DNA of 25,596 bases from a virus: positions 1-25,596 of IMG/VR virus record IMGVR_UViG_3300043499_000120; one strand, given 5' to 3'. Shown piece after piece: positions 14,398-21,381 of the stretch. The notes under the pieces were generated by a model, which was not told where the DNA came from, did not search any database, and saw nothing but the letters and a program-made list of their open reading frames with translations. The number at the start of each line of letters is the position of its first letter. Position 1 is the first letter of the stretch. Both the position numbers and the translations under genes were made by a program.

Positions 14398-14885
14398 GGA
14401 CAGTCATGGCGGATCTTCTGGACATCGCGCCGTCAACGGCCGCCGAGGTCGTCAAGATCAACGGTCAACGGTTGTCGGTACACAGCCTAGGCGCGAATGC
14501 TCTCGCATCTCTTGCGGTGCGTTTTCCTGATGTCATTGCAGTGTTGTTTGGTGGTGGTATTGGCGGCGCAGATGTTGGGCGGAAATTGTTTGAACAGCTT
14601 GGTGCTGCGGCCGGCCCGATCATTGCCGCAGGCTGCGGACATCTCGGTGACGAAAAATATGAGCAGTACGCCGACACGGCGTTTCTCTTGGAAGACCAAT
14701 TGAAATTGGTAACCGCGATCATCGGAATCACGTTCCCAAACGGATTCGGCTTCCTCGACGAAACGGTGAAGCGGTTCACCGGCGCGGCGGGCGGGGAAGC
14801 AAAGACATACAAAGTCCGCTTGAGGAAATCGCCGTCGCCATTACAGCCCTCATCCGCCGAGGATTCCCACCCGAATATGCAATGA
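14394..14885 (+). CDS. Tail assembly chaperone, upstream frame (G-like)
   Basis: A 163-residue protein starting at ATG 14394 (a second in-frame ATG is at 14406) and overlapping the tail tube stop. Residues 1-135 look like a real globular protein, with VKINGQRLSVHSLGANALAS, KYEQYADTAFLLEDQLK and ITFPNGFGFLDETVKRF. The last 25 residues (after KTYKVRLRK) become Ser/Pro rich and unlike a folded domain, while the -1 frame over the same DNA reads as a plausible helix. This is the layout of lambda G/GT-type chaperones, where a -1 frameshift makes a longer minor product that helps load the tape measure protein. Gene position, just before the tape measure region, agrees. Confidence 0.8.
   Translation: MRTVMADLLDIAPSTAAEVVKINGQRLSVHSLGANALASLAVRFPDVIAVLFGGGIGGADVGRKLFEQLGAAAGPIIAAGCGHLGDEKYEQYADTAFLLEDQLKLVTAIIGITFPNGFGFLDETVKRFTGAAGGEAKTYKVRLRKSPSPLQPSSAEDSHPNMQ
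14735..14804 (+). other. Candidate -1 ribosomal frameshift zone
   Basis: The -1 frame is open from 14663 to the TAG at 15032-15034. Two candidate slip sites occur. C CCA AAC at 14735-14741 is an exact X XXY YYZ heptamer in the gene's frame. A AAG at 14801-14804 lets a lysine tRNA re-pair on AAA. The upstream frame keeps strong third-position GC bias and sensible protein sequence up to about 14798, which favours the later site; the first site matches the canonical rule better. Confidence 0.5.
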
Positions 14886-15034
14886 CGCTATCGCCGCGGC
14901 AGATCGTGGCCTATCTCGAATTCAGCGACAAGCTCGACCGCATCGAGCGCGCCCACGCCCTGACGATCGCCGCCATCGGCACGCAGGGCGACAGCAAGGC
15001 GATCGAAAAGACGCTCAAGGAAATCAGCGGGTAG
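14882..15034 (+). CDS. Tail assembly chaperone, downstream frame (T-like extension)
   Basis: From ATG 14882 (ATGA overlap with the upstream stop) this encodes 50 residues, containing LSPRQIVAYLEFSDKLDRIE and ending KAIEKTLKEISG. The same frame upstream of the ATG reads PLEEIAVAITALIRRGFPPE YAM, an amphipathic helix continuous with it, and no start codon is available there. It is therefore more likely the -1 frameshift extension of the 14394 gene than only a separate 50-residue protein, though independent coupled initiation at 14882 is also possible. By analogy with lambda GT, the fused product would bridge tail tube subunits and the tape measure protein. Confidence 0.7.
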   Translation: MTLSPRQIVAYLEFSDKLDRIERAHALTIAAIGTQGDSKAIEKTLKEISG

Positions 15035-15054
15035 CGCGGTAATAAGAACGGTAG

Positions 15055-15081
15055 GTGCTATCAAGCACGCCATACGGCGTG
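15055..15081 (+). promoter_or_regulatory. Two mutually exclusive small hairpins
   Basis: GTGCT at 15055-15059 can pair with AGCAC at 15064-15068 (loop ATCA), and CACGCC at 15066-15071 can pair with GGCGTG at 15076-15081 (loop ATAC). The two stems share bases 15066-15068, so only one can form at a time. No T-run follows, so they are not a terminator by themselves. They lie in the longest gap of the tail region. Confidence 0.4.
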
Positions 15082-15108
15082 ACCGTCCGGGAACGGCTTT
15101 CATATAAT
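15079..15108 (+). promoter_or_regulatory. Possible sigma70-type promoter
   Basis: A perfect TATAAT at 15103-15108 is preceded, 18 bases away, by GTGACC at 15079-15084, a four-of-six match to the -35 consensus. It lies in the only intergenic gap of about 100 bases in the tail region, just before the minor tail and tape measure genes. Could give extra transcription of the tail genes. Sequence match only. Confidence 0.4.
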
Positions 15109-15136
15109 AGGGCTTGAAATTTTGGACCCCTGGCAA

Positions 15137-15697
15137 ATGGCCTCGAAACTAAAGGTCAAGGTCACGGTCGACCAGCCGCGCTGGCTCCAAATGATCCGCG
15201 ACAAGCAACGGCCGGTGGCCACGGCTGCGGTCGCGGCGTTGCGCGAGACCGCCGCCAACGCGGTGCAGGAGGGACGCAGTAATATCGCGGGCTCCGGCAA
15301 GTTCGGGCCGAAGTGGCAGAGCGGATTGCAATATCGGACGGTGGGCGCAGTGGAAGGCGGCGAGCCGTCGCTGCAGGCCAAGGCCATCATCTTTCATAAG
15401 TACGGGTACGCCGGCGTGTTCGAGCATGGCGCGACCATTGCGGGCAAGCCGCTGTTATGGATACCGACCACACCAGGCGGGCCGACGGCGAGCCAGTCGG
15501 GAAAGAAGCTGGTCTCGGCCACTGTCCGCGGCAAGCCGATGCTGTTCGATGCCAATGACAAGGACCGCGACCGCAAGCCGCTCTATATCGGCGTGCCGTC
15601 GGTTCGCATCCCGAAGAAGTGGCGCATAACCGAGATCGTCAAGCAACACGCGGCGCGGATCGCGCAACTGTTCATCAAGTATTTCAAGGACAATTAG
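15137..15697 (+). CDS. Minor tail protein before the tape measure (DUF6441-like)
   Basis: A 186-residue protein from ATG 15137 (the in-frame TTG at 15122 has a slightly better AGGG upstream and adds five residues). It starts with KLKVKVTVDQPRWLQMI, continues with a long helix (RDKQRPVATAAVAALRETAA) and GRSNIAGSGKFGPKWQSGLQ, and later has IFHKYGYAGVFEHGATIAGK with PLLWIPT. The pattern of helix, GKFGPKWQ, and HK..YA.VFE.G..I.GKPLLW resembles the DUF6441-type phage proteins, which occur in tail operons and may be tail-completion or minor tail components. It lies between the chaperones and the tape measure. Family placement is from memory of the motif pattern; function is inferred from position. 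Confidence 0.75.
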   Translation: MASKLKVKVTVDQPRWLQMIRDKQRPVATAAVAALRETAANAVQEGRSNIAGSGKFGPKWQSGLQYRTVGAVEGGEPSLQAKAIIFHKYGYAGVFEHGATIAGKPLLWIPTTPGGPTASQSGKKLVSATVRGKPMLFDANDKDRDRKPLYIGVPSVRIPKKWRITEIVKQHAARIAQLFIKYFKDN

Positions 15698-15707
15698 GCA
15701 GCACGTC

Positions 15708-17744
15708 ATGGCCGAGAAACTGTCGATCCTGATTGCGCTCGAGGGCGGCGACGAGATCGCGAAACAGCTCGCCGATATCGGCGAGGCTGGCCAGAAGGCG
15801 TTCGCCGACATCGGCAAGTCGGCGGAGCAGGCCGGCGGCTTCAAGAACATCAAGCCGGAAGAGGTGACGCAAAAGCTCAAGGACATGGGCGTCACCGGCG
15901 TCGACGCGATCAACAAGATCCAGAAAGCGGTGCAATCGGCGGGGCGGCTAGAAACCCTTGTTGAAGGCATCACCGCGGTGGAGACCGGCTTCGTCGCGCT
16001 GGGTCGCGCAGCAGGGCCTGTGATCGGGACACTGATTGCTGCTGCCGGTGCCATCGCCAAGGCATGGTTGGGGATCGCAAAGTCGATCAATGAAGTCGAT
16101 GCGGCGGCGGCAAAACTGGGTGTTTCATTCCAACAATTCGACAAGTTGCGGCAAGGCTTTCTGCAGGCCGGAATATCAAGTGAAGCCGTTACCAGTGGTT
16201 TGCAGAAGTTAAAAAGCCAGCTCGACCAAATGGATGTCGAGCGAGTCAAGCAGGCTTTCAATGAACTGGCAGATGCAGCTACGCGCGGATTCGGCGCCCA
16301 GGGCACGGCGCAATTGCGGCTCCTGCAGCAGGCGGCAGAGGGTGTCGGGCCGGCTGCTGACGCCGCGCGCGAAGCCCTCGTTAAGCTTGGCCAGGCTTCA
16401 GGTGGGGAACAGCTCGGCAAGACTGCTGAAGCGTTTCAGCGGTTGGGCATTCAAGGTCGCACCCTCAACGAGGTCATGCCGCAGATCATTGCAAAACTGC
16501 AGGCAATGCCGGACAGCGTCGAGCGCACCAATCTAGCGATCTCGTTATTGGGAGATAAGCTAGGGGTTGAGTTGATCGCAGCCTTGCGAACGGGCAGTCT
16601 AACCATTGAACAATTCAATGCTGCAACGGGGAACCTCACACGCGAACAGCAGATTGCAGCCGCTCAAACGCAGCAATCCCTCAATCAGATGAGCACGGCA
16701 TGGGATAACTTCAAAGCCAATGTCATCGCACCGATCGCGATTCCGCTCTTTGATTTCATGAAGAGGGAACTCGACGAGATCAGCAAACGGATTGCAACAA
16801 CAAAGCAAGAATGGGACGCGCTGAAAGGCGCTCTGTCAACCATCACGCCAAAGACGACCATAGACATTTCTCTGACGCAATCGCTGGCGCCAGAGATAGA
16901 TAAGGTCAACCAAAAGCTTGCGGAAACTGAGCAGAAGGCAGCGGCCACCAATCAAGCGCTGCAACAGACCGGCCAGGCGGGGCAGCAGGCAGGCCAGCAA
17001 GCCGCGCAAGGATTGCAGTTGATAACCGATCCTTTTACCGGGTTGCCTCAATATGTCCGTGCGGCCAATGAGGCACTCGCGCAAACCGGACAGGCGGGCC
17101 AGCAGGCGGGCCAGCAGGCGTCTCAAGGATTGCAGCAGGTCGATACGGCAGCGCAGACCACGAATTCCACGCTTTCCACTCTTGCATCAACGCTCGCCGG
17201 TTGGAACTGGGATCCGATCGCGGCCGGCGTGCGGGTGTGGAACGATATCACCGCGGCGGTACAGAGGTTCATCGACAAGGTGCTGGTGGCCATCGGGTTG
17301 AAACCGGCGGGCGGCAGCGCCCCAGCGGCGGCGGACGGTGGCGGCGGCATGGCAGGTGGCGGTCTACTCGGCGGCCGTGGCAGCGGCACCTCCGACAGCA
17401 ATCTGGCGTGGGTCTCGCGCGGCGAGCACATCATGCCAGCCAGGGCAGTGGCACAGCCTGGTGTCCTGGCCTTTCTGGAGGCGCTGCGGCGCTCGGGCGG
17501 CAACCTGAGCCGGGTGCTTGACGGCATGGGCCGGTTCGAGCTCGGCGGCTTAGTGCGCAGCCCGATGCCGGCCTTTGCCGCTGGCGGGCTCGCTGGCGGC
17601 ATGAGCAACGTCACCATTCAATTTCCAGGCCTGCCGGCGATCGGCGGCCTGCGCGCTTCCTCCGACGTGGTCGACCAATTGCATCGGGCGGCAGCGTTGG
17701 CGCAGGTCCGTAGCGGTGGCCGCAAGCCAAGCCGGTATTCCTGA
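15708..17744 (+). CDS. Tape measure protein
   Basis: A 678-residue protein, by far the most helical in the window. Residues 1-90 are charged helices; about 100-125 (RAAGPVIGTLIAAAGAIAKA) is a hydrophobic segment typical of tape measures; 130-380 are long amphipathic helices; 413-475 is a Gln-rich region with two related 25-residue repeats 39 residues apart; the C-terminus is Gly-rich with AWVSRGEHIMPARAV, an HIMPA-type motif common near the end of phage tape measures. Tape measures set tail length and enter the host membrane during DNA injection. At about 0.15 nm per residue the tail would be near 100 nm. No lysozyme-like or peptidase domain is seen. Start ATG 15708 is 10 bases after the previous stop; its stop overlaps the next start. 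Confidence 0.92.
   Translation: MAEKLSILIALEGGDEIAKQLADIGEAGQKAFADIGKSAEQAGGFKNIKPEEVTQKLKDMGVTGVDAINKIQKAVQSAGRLETLVEGITAVETGFVALGRAAGPVIGTLIAAAGAIAKAWLGIAKSINEVDAAAAKLGVSFQQFDKLRQGFLQAGISSEAVTSGLQKLKSQLDQMDVERVKQAFNELADAATRGFGAQGTAQLRLLQQAAEGVGPAADAAREALVKLGQASGGEQLGKTAEAFQRLGIQGRTLNEVMPQIIAKLQAMPDSVERTNLAISLLGDKLGVELIAALRTGSLTIEQFNAATGNLTREQQIAAAQTQQSLNQMSTAWDNFKANVIAPIAIPLFDFMKRELDEISKRIATTKQEWDALKGALSTITPKTTIDISLTQSLAPEIDKVNQKLAETEQKAAATNQALQQTGQAGQQAGQQAAQGLQLITDPFTGLPQYVRAANEALAQTGQAGQQAGQQASQGLQQVDTAAQTTNSTLSTLASTLAGWNWDPIAAGVRVWNDITAAVQRFIDKVLVAIGLKPAGGSAPAAADGGGGMAGGGLLGGRGSGTSDSNLAWVSRGEHIMPARAVAQPGVLAFLEALRRSGGNLSRVLDGMGRFELGGLVRSPMPAFAAGGLAGGMSNVTIQFPGLPAIGGLRASSDVVDQLHRAAALAQVRSGGRKPSRYS
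16944..17135 (+). repeat. Imperfect internal repeat in the tape measure gene
   Basis: Copy 1 (16944-17018) and copy 2 (17061-17135) are 117 bases apart, exactly 39 codons. Both encode A-x-N-x-A-L-x-Q-T-G-Q-A-G-Q-Q-A-G-Q-Q-A-x-Q-G-L-Q with only a few changes. In-frame duplication here changes predicted tail length by about 39 residues (roughly 6 nm). Confidence 0.85.
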
Positions 17745-18130
17745 TGGCTCATCCGCCCTACACGCTGCTCGCGATCGACGACATCGACTTCTCGCAATAT
17801 GCCGTGCGCGGCATCACCATGACGCTCGAGCCGATCGACCAGGCAAAGAACGTGGCGCGCGACTGCCGCGGCGACCTCGCCGACATCTCGCTGGCGCAGT
17901 TCCGGCAATACAAAGTTTCGATCTCCTGCACCGACCACGAGGCGCCCGAGCTCACCGACGTATGGCCCGGCCAGGACATCACCATCACCTGCATTCCTGG
18001 CCTCGGTGCTGCCAACACGACCGGTGACGTGCTGATCATTCTTGCCAAGGTCACGGCCTGGAATACCTCGCGCGACGAATGGGCGGCCGAGGTGGCGTGG
18101 CAGCTCGAGGCCGAGCAGAGGACTATCTGA
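17744..18130 (+). CDS. Conserved tail protein after the tape measure
   Basis: A 128-residue protein starting at ATG 17744, overlapping the tape measure stop by one base. It is mainly beta: PPYTLLAIDDIDFSQYAVRG, then MTLEPIDQA, a central KVSISCTDHEAPELTDVWPG and a closing NTSRDEWAAEVAWQLEAEQ. I know similar small proteins between the tape measure and hub genes of rhizobial and other alphaproteobacterial siphophages; by position it could be a distal tail or hub-adaptor protein. Two Cys residues lie near CRGD and SCTD. No signal peptide. Exact role is not known. Confidence 0.72.
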   Translation: MAHPPYTLLAIDDIDFSQYAVRGITMTLEPIDQAKNVARDCRGDLADISLAQFRQYKVSISCTDHEAPELTDVWPGQDITITCIPGLGAANTTGDVLIILAKVTAWNTSRDEWAAEVAWQLEAEQRTI

Positions 18131-18133
18131 GCG

Positions 18134-20083
18134 ATGCCTGCCGGGTTGCCCTATTTCGCCTGGATCGATGCCAGTGAAACTACGTTCGGGCCTGAGCATT
18201 TGCGCTGGGACGAGAGCGTGTTTTCGTTCACGCTCAAGCAGGACGAGGGTGACCCGGCCAGCCTCACTGCCGTCGTCCGCCGGCCGCGCAACGTCGACGG
18301 CGATGCGATCGGGCTGCTCGGTCCCGGCCGCAAAATCTGGTGTTGGTTCGCGCTCGACTGCGGCCCGGACCTGATCAGGTTTCGCGGCCGGCTGGTTGGC
18401 ATTCCAACCAGCATATTCGAGGAACTGGTCACGCTGGAGTTCGTCGCGAAGCCGGTCGACATGGTGGCGCAGAAGGAAGCACTGGCCGATACGTTGCGCG
18501 TGCTGCCGTACTACGATGAGGCGGTAATCAACAAGGACAAGCGCGACGATCCCGATGTCGTGCTCGAGGGCTACACCAAGATCTGGCACTTCGACCGCGA
18601 GACTCATGTCGTCACCGTCTCGGATGAAATCGACGGCGAAGACGGCATGGTCGATTTCTTGTGCGCGAATGGCGATGTGCTTTATGACGGCCTCGGCCTC
18701 AACCTGAGCAGCGGGCCGCTCTCGCGCGTTGATGTCACCGCCGAGTATACCTGGACGCAGCAGGCGAACGGCACCGTTGATCTGACGCCATACCTTATTT
18801 CGCATTGGCCCGGCGTGCGATCCGGTGCCATCCCCTCTTTGAATGCCGGCGATTGGCCCAAGAACAAGGCCGGCCTTGGCGACGGCTGGGAAGTAGCGGA
18901 TTCCACAGCTCAAGATGTGGCCGGTTTTGCCCAGCACAGCGAGAGCAAACAGGGCAGCTTCACGCTGGAAGAATATGACGGCGGCACCGCCAAGGTTCAA
19001 TGGAGCGAATCAAGGTCTTCGGTCGATGTCGGCGGAGCGGATGTCGGGTTTGGTGGGACAGTCGTGACTCAAGATAGTTATAATGTTCAGTGGGGCAGTG
19101 AGGAGAACCCAAGCTGGTCCGTCAGCCACAACCATTCGGAGAATAGTTCTCTGATAGCGATGCAATATATCAGGGCGACTTTGATCGCGGGCTATAAGGC
19201 TGCGCGGCAATGTACCGAACGGGTATCGTTTACGTTGTTTGCCGACGTGCAGCCGATCCTAACCGATCCCGAGGACGGCGAGGCCCTGCGCCTCGATGAT
19301 ATCCGTTCCGTTAATCTGAGCAGCGGGGAAGAACTGGCGCCGATCGTTGATCCGCGGCGCCGATCTTATATCGCAACCGAGCGCGGCAACCAAAGCATCG
19401 AGCATTTGATTGCATTCGCGCGGGCACACCTCATGAAACGGGCGCGCGTAGTCGAAATTACGTTTGCACCCAAGCTCGCGCGCATGCCGGAAGTGACATT
19501 GCGCAAGAATGCATTTCTGGCCGAGCCGCGCGTCGGCGAAGCAACAGGCAAGATCATCGGTTATTCGGTTGCGCTGGACGGCTCAGATGGCCGGATCAAG
19601 TGTGAGATCAAGATCGGCTGCACGATCGGCAATGGCGGCACGGTGGCAGCGGCCGAGGGCGATCCGACCTATTGCACGATCGATTATACCGGTCCCGATT
19701 ATCAAGTGTTCATTAATCGGGTGATCCTGTTTCCGCTCGATTTGTCAGTGGGCTATGCCCCGCCGGTCGCCGAGCCGAATGATGATGGCATCGACTTTCT
19801 ATCTGTGCTCACGGCAGATGATGTCATCGAGGTGGGACTCACTGTTGAGCATGGCCCCGCGCCGGATGAGAACGTGCCGCCGCCAGCCGGGGTCGCCACA
19901 AGTGACGAAGAACGGCAAAACATGGTGGCCGCGCGGGACGCAGCGGTTCAACTTGCGTTGCGTCAATATGAGACCCGCGCCAAATTCAAACTCAAGAGCA
20001 TGACGCGAGCATTCGAAACCAATTACGAAATCCAAATGACCGACCTGAAGATACCCACCGGGTATGATCTGGAGGCAGCGTGA
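18134..20083 (+). CDS. Tail hub/baseplate protein
   Basis: A 649-residue protein three bases after the preceding stop. The N-terminal part (about 1-130) shows PYFAWIDASETTFGPEHLRW and SFTLKQDEGDPASLTAVVRR, then FRGRLVGIPTSIFEELVTLE; this alternation of beta strands resembles hub-domain proteins of the gp27/Tal type that cap the tail tube. A middle region (about 190-370) is Ser/Asp/Gly rich. Near 410-500 is FARAHLMKRARVVEITFAPK followed by a further beta domain, and the C-terminus (about 600-640) is helical. No peptidoglycan hydrolase motif is visible. Its size and place directly before the fibre genes support the central hub or tail-tip role. Domain assignment is by pattern only. Confidence 0.78.
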   Translation: MPAGLPYFAWIDASETTFGPEHLRWDESVFSFTLKQDEGDPASLTAVVRRPRNVDGDAIGLLGPGRKIWCWFALDCGPDLIRFRGRLVGIPTSIFEELVTLEFVAKPVDMVAQKEALADTLRVLPYYDEAVINKDKRDDPDVVLEGYTKIWHFDRETHVVTVSDEIDGEDGMVDFLCANGDVLYDGLGLNLSSGPLSRVDVTAEYTWTQQANGTVDLTPYLISHWPGVRSGAIPSLNAGDWPKNKAGLGDGWEVADSTAQDVAGFAQHSESKQGSFTLEEYDGGTAKVQWSESRSSVDVGGADVGFGGTVVTQDSYNVQWGSEENPSWSVSHNHSENSSLIAMQYIRATLIAGYKAARQCTERVSFTLFADVQPILTDPEDGEALRLDDIRSVNLSSGEELAPIVDPRRRSYIATERGNQSIEHLIAFARAHLMKRARVVEITFAPKLARMPEVTLRKNAFLAEPRVGEATGKIIGYSVALDGSDGRIKCEIKIGCTIGNGGTVAAAEGDPTYCTIDYTGPDYQVFINRVILFPLDLSVGYAPPVAEPNDDGIDFLSVLTADDVIEVGLTVEHGPAPDENVPPPAGVATSDEERQNMVAARDAAVQLALRQYETRAKFKLKSMTRAFETNYEIQMTDLKIPTGYDLEAA

Positions 20084-20577
20084 TGGCCGGGTTTGAAGTC
20101 ATCGTCCGGCCGGTTGTCTTTCCTGACATACGACCGGCGCCAGCCCAGCCGGTGCCACCGGCGGACGATCCCGACAAGGGCTTTGCCACGATCCACGGCA
20201 ATGGCGGCAAGTCCTTTACTCTGCAATGGAGTTATAACTCCAGCGCATCTACATCGCAGCGCTCCGAAATCAAGCGACGTGAAGATGAGGCGCGCGTCTA
20301 CCAGAAGGAAGAAAATGGCAAGATCAACAAAAAGAACTTTGTCGACATCCGGCATGCAAACAAGGTCTGGATGAAAGGGCCGCCACAGCCAGAGGCTGAT
20401 AACAGGCCGAGCTTTGGATTCGGTCAGGGACCGATGGCGGGAGAGGCACCGCCTCGCCCCTTTGGGCCTGAAACCGAGGTGTATAATTACGTGAAGATGC
20501 AGGAGAAGGACAACATCGAGATTAGAAGGCGGAATATAATTACAAAGAGTGACGGGCAAGAATCCGGGGGCGAGTGA
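20083..20577 (+). CDS. Conserved hypothetical tail-tip protein
   Basis: The ATG at 20083 overlaps the hub stop (TGATG) and gives 164 residues; a GTG one codon earlier is an alternative. It opens with GFEVIVRPVVFPDIRPAPAQ and a Pro/Asp-rich linker, then GKSFTLQWSYNSSASTSQRS and REDEARVYQKEENGKINKKN, and finishes with a Lys/Arg/Glu-rich helix. I recognise the overall type as a gene that accompanies the hub in many alphaproteobacterial siphophages, but I know no function. No membrane segment, no Cys. It may attach fibres to the hub, since fibre-type genes begin immediately downstream (the next ATG directly abuts its TGA). Confidence 0.68.
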   Translation: MAGFEVIVRPVVFPDIRPAPAQPVPPADDPDKGFATIHGNGGKSFTLQWSYNSSASTSQRSEIKRREDEARVYQKEENGKINKKNFVDIRHANKVWMKGPPQPEADNRPSFGFGQGPMAGEAPPRPFGPETEVYNYVKMQEKDNIEIRRRNIITKSDGQESGGE

Positions 20578-21381
20578 ATGACGATTGTCTATGTCACGAC
20601 TGGCGCTTGGGGTGGCGGCACCGGCACGCCGAACGCTGCCGCGCAAGTCGATGGCAATTTCTATGATCTCGATCAGCGTGTCGTCGCGCTCAATGCCGAC
20701 TTGGCCGAGGGCAAGCGCATCGATACTGTTACTTATGCTGGCAACAGCATGACGTTCCATTACACGGATGGAACATCGCAAGTCATTCCACTGCCGCTCG
20801 CGACTTTCACCTATGTCGGCGACTGGGCGAACAGCGCACCATATATGCCGGGGCATTTGTTCACCGCAGATAATGGCTTCTATCAGGTGCTCGAGAACCA
20901 CACCACGCCGCCTTGGCCGGCGCCGTTCGATCCGAATGCCACTGATGGATCAACCGACCAGAATCCGCTCTATTCACTCTGGATGCCGATCCGAGATGTT
21001 AATTATGACGCGGCGATCTTCGTGCCGGGGAGCATCCAACGAACAGCCGACGAGCTGCTGTTCGTTGGCATCGCCAATCGAAATATGCGACTCGATGCTG
21101 GGAGCGGGCGCACCTACGCCTATCTCGATGCCGGCAACGATTCGACCGGCGCAACCGATATCATCATATCCATTGAATGGAACCGGACCGAGATCGGCAC
21201 CATCACATTCGTGGGGGGCGGCGAGATTGATACCGCCGGCGGCCAGGTCGGCGAGTTCAATATCCCCACCGCAGTAGGTTTTGCCGAGGGCGACACCTAC
21301 GGGCTGCGGGTTACTCAATCCGACAATGCCGAGCCGGCCGGGTTGTCAGTCACCTTGCCATTCATACGGACGGATATCTGA
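20578..21381 (+). CDS. Fibre-like or tail-tip protein with sugar-binding-like module
   Basis: A 267-residue protein. The N-terminus TTGAWGGGTGTPNAAAQVDG NFYDLDQRV parallels the anchor motif of the 6613 gene (a Gly-rich turn then NF-x-x-L). Residues about 75-125 (TFTYVGDWANSAPYMPGHLF, then FYQVLENHTTPPW) resemble a CBM5/12-type or related carbohydrate-binding segment with spaced aromatic residues. The C-terminal half (about 148-267) is beta-rich with IFVPGSIQRTADELLFVGIA and AYLDAGNDSTGA. It probably forms part of the tail tip and contacts host glycans. Adjacent to the hub group upstream; its TGA overlaps the next ATG. Roles are inferred from domain style and position. Confidence 0.72.
   Translation: MTIVYVTTGAWGGGTGTPNAAAQVDGNFYDLDQRVVALNADLAEGKRIDTVTYAGNSMTFHYTDGTSQVIPLPLATFTYVGDWANSAPYMPGHLFTADNGFYQVLENHTTPPWPAPFDPNATDGSTDQNPLYSLWMPIRDVNYDAAIFVPGSIQRTADELLFVGIANRNMRLDAGSGRTYAYLDAGNDSTGATDIIISIEWNRTEIGTITFVGGGEIDTAGGQVGEFNIPTAVGFAEGDTYGLRVTQSDNAEPAGLSVTLPFIRTDI

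Noticed and set aside
14793-14799. GGGGAAG as a lambda-like slippery site
   Set aside because: Its codon phase is wrong: frame 0 reads GGG GAA across it, so it is not X XXY YYZ in the chaperone frame.
15055-15081. Hairpins as a Rho-independent terminator
   Set aside because: Stems are only 5-6 bp and no T-run follows.
17618-19000. Long reverse-strand open frame (460 codons) opposite the tape measure end and hub
   Set aside because: Same shadow effect; the forward genes there are well supported and the reverse product spans three forward gene boundaries with no recognisable motif.
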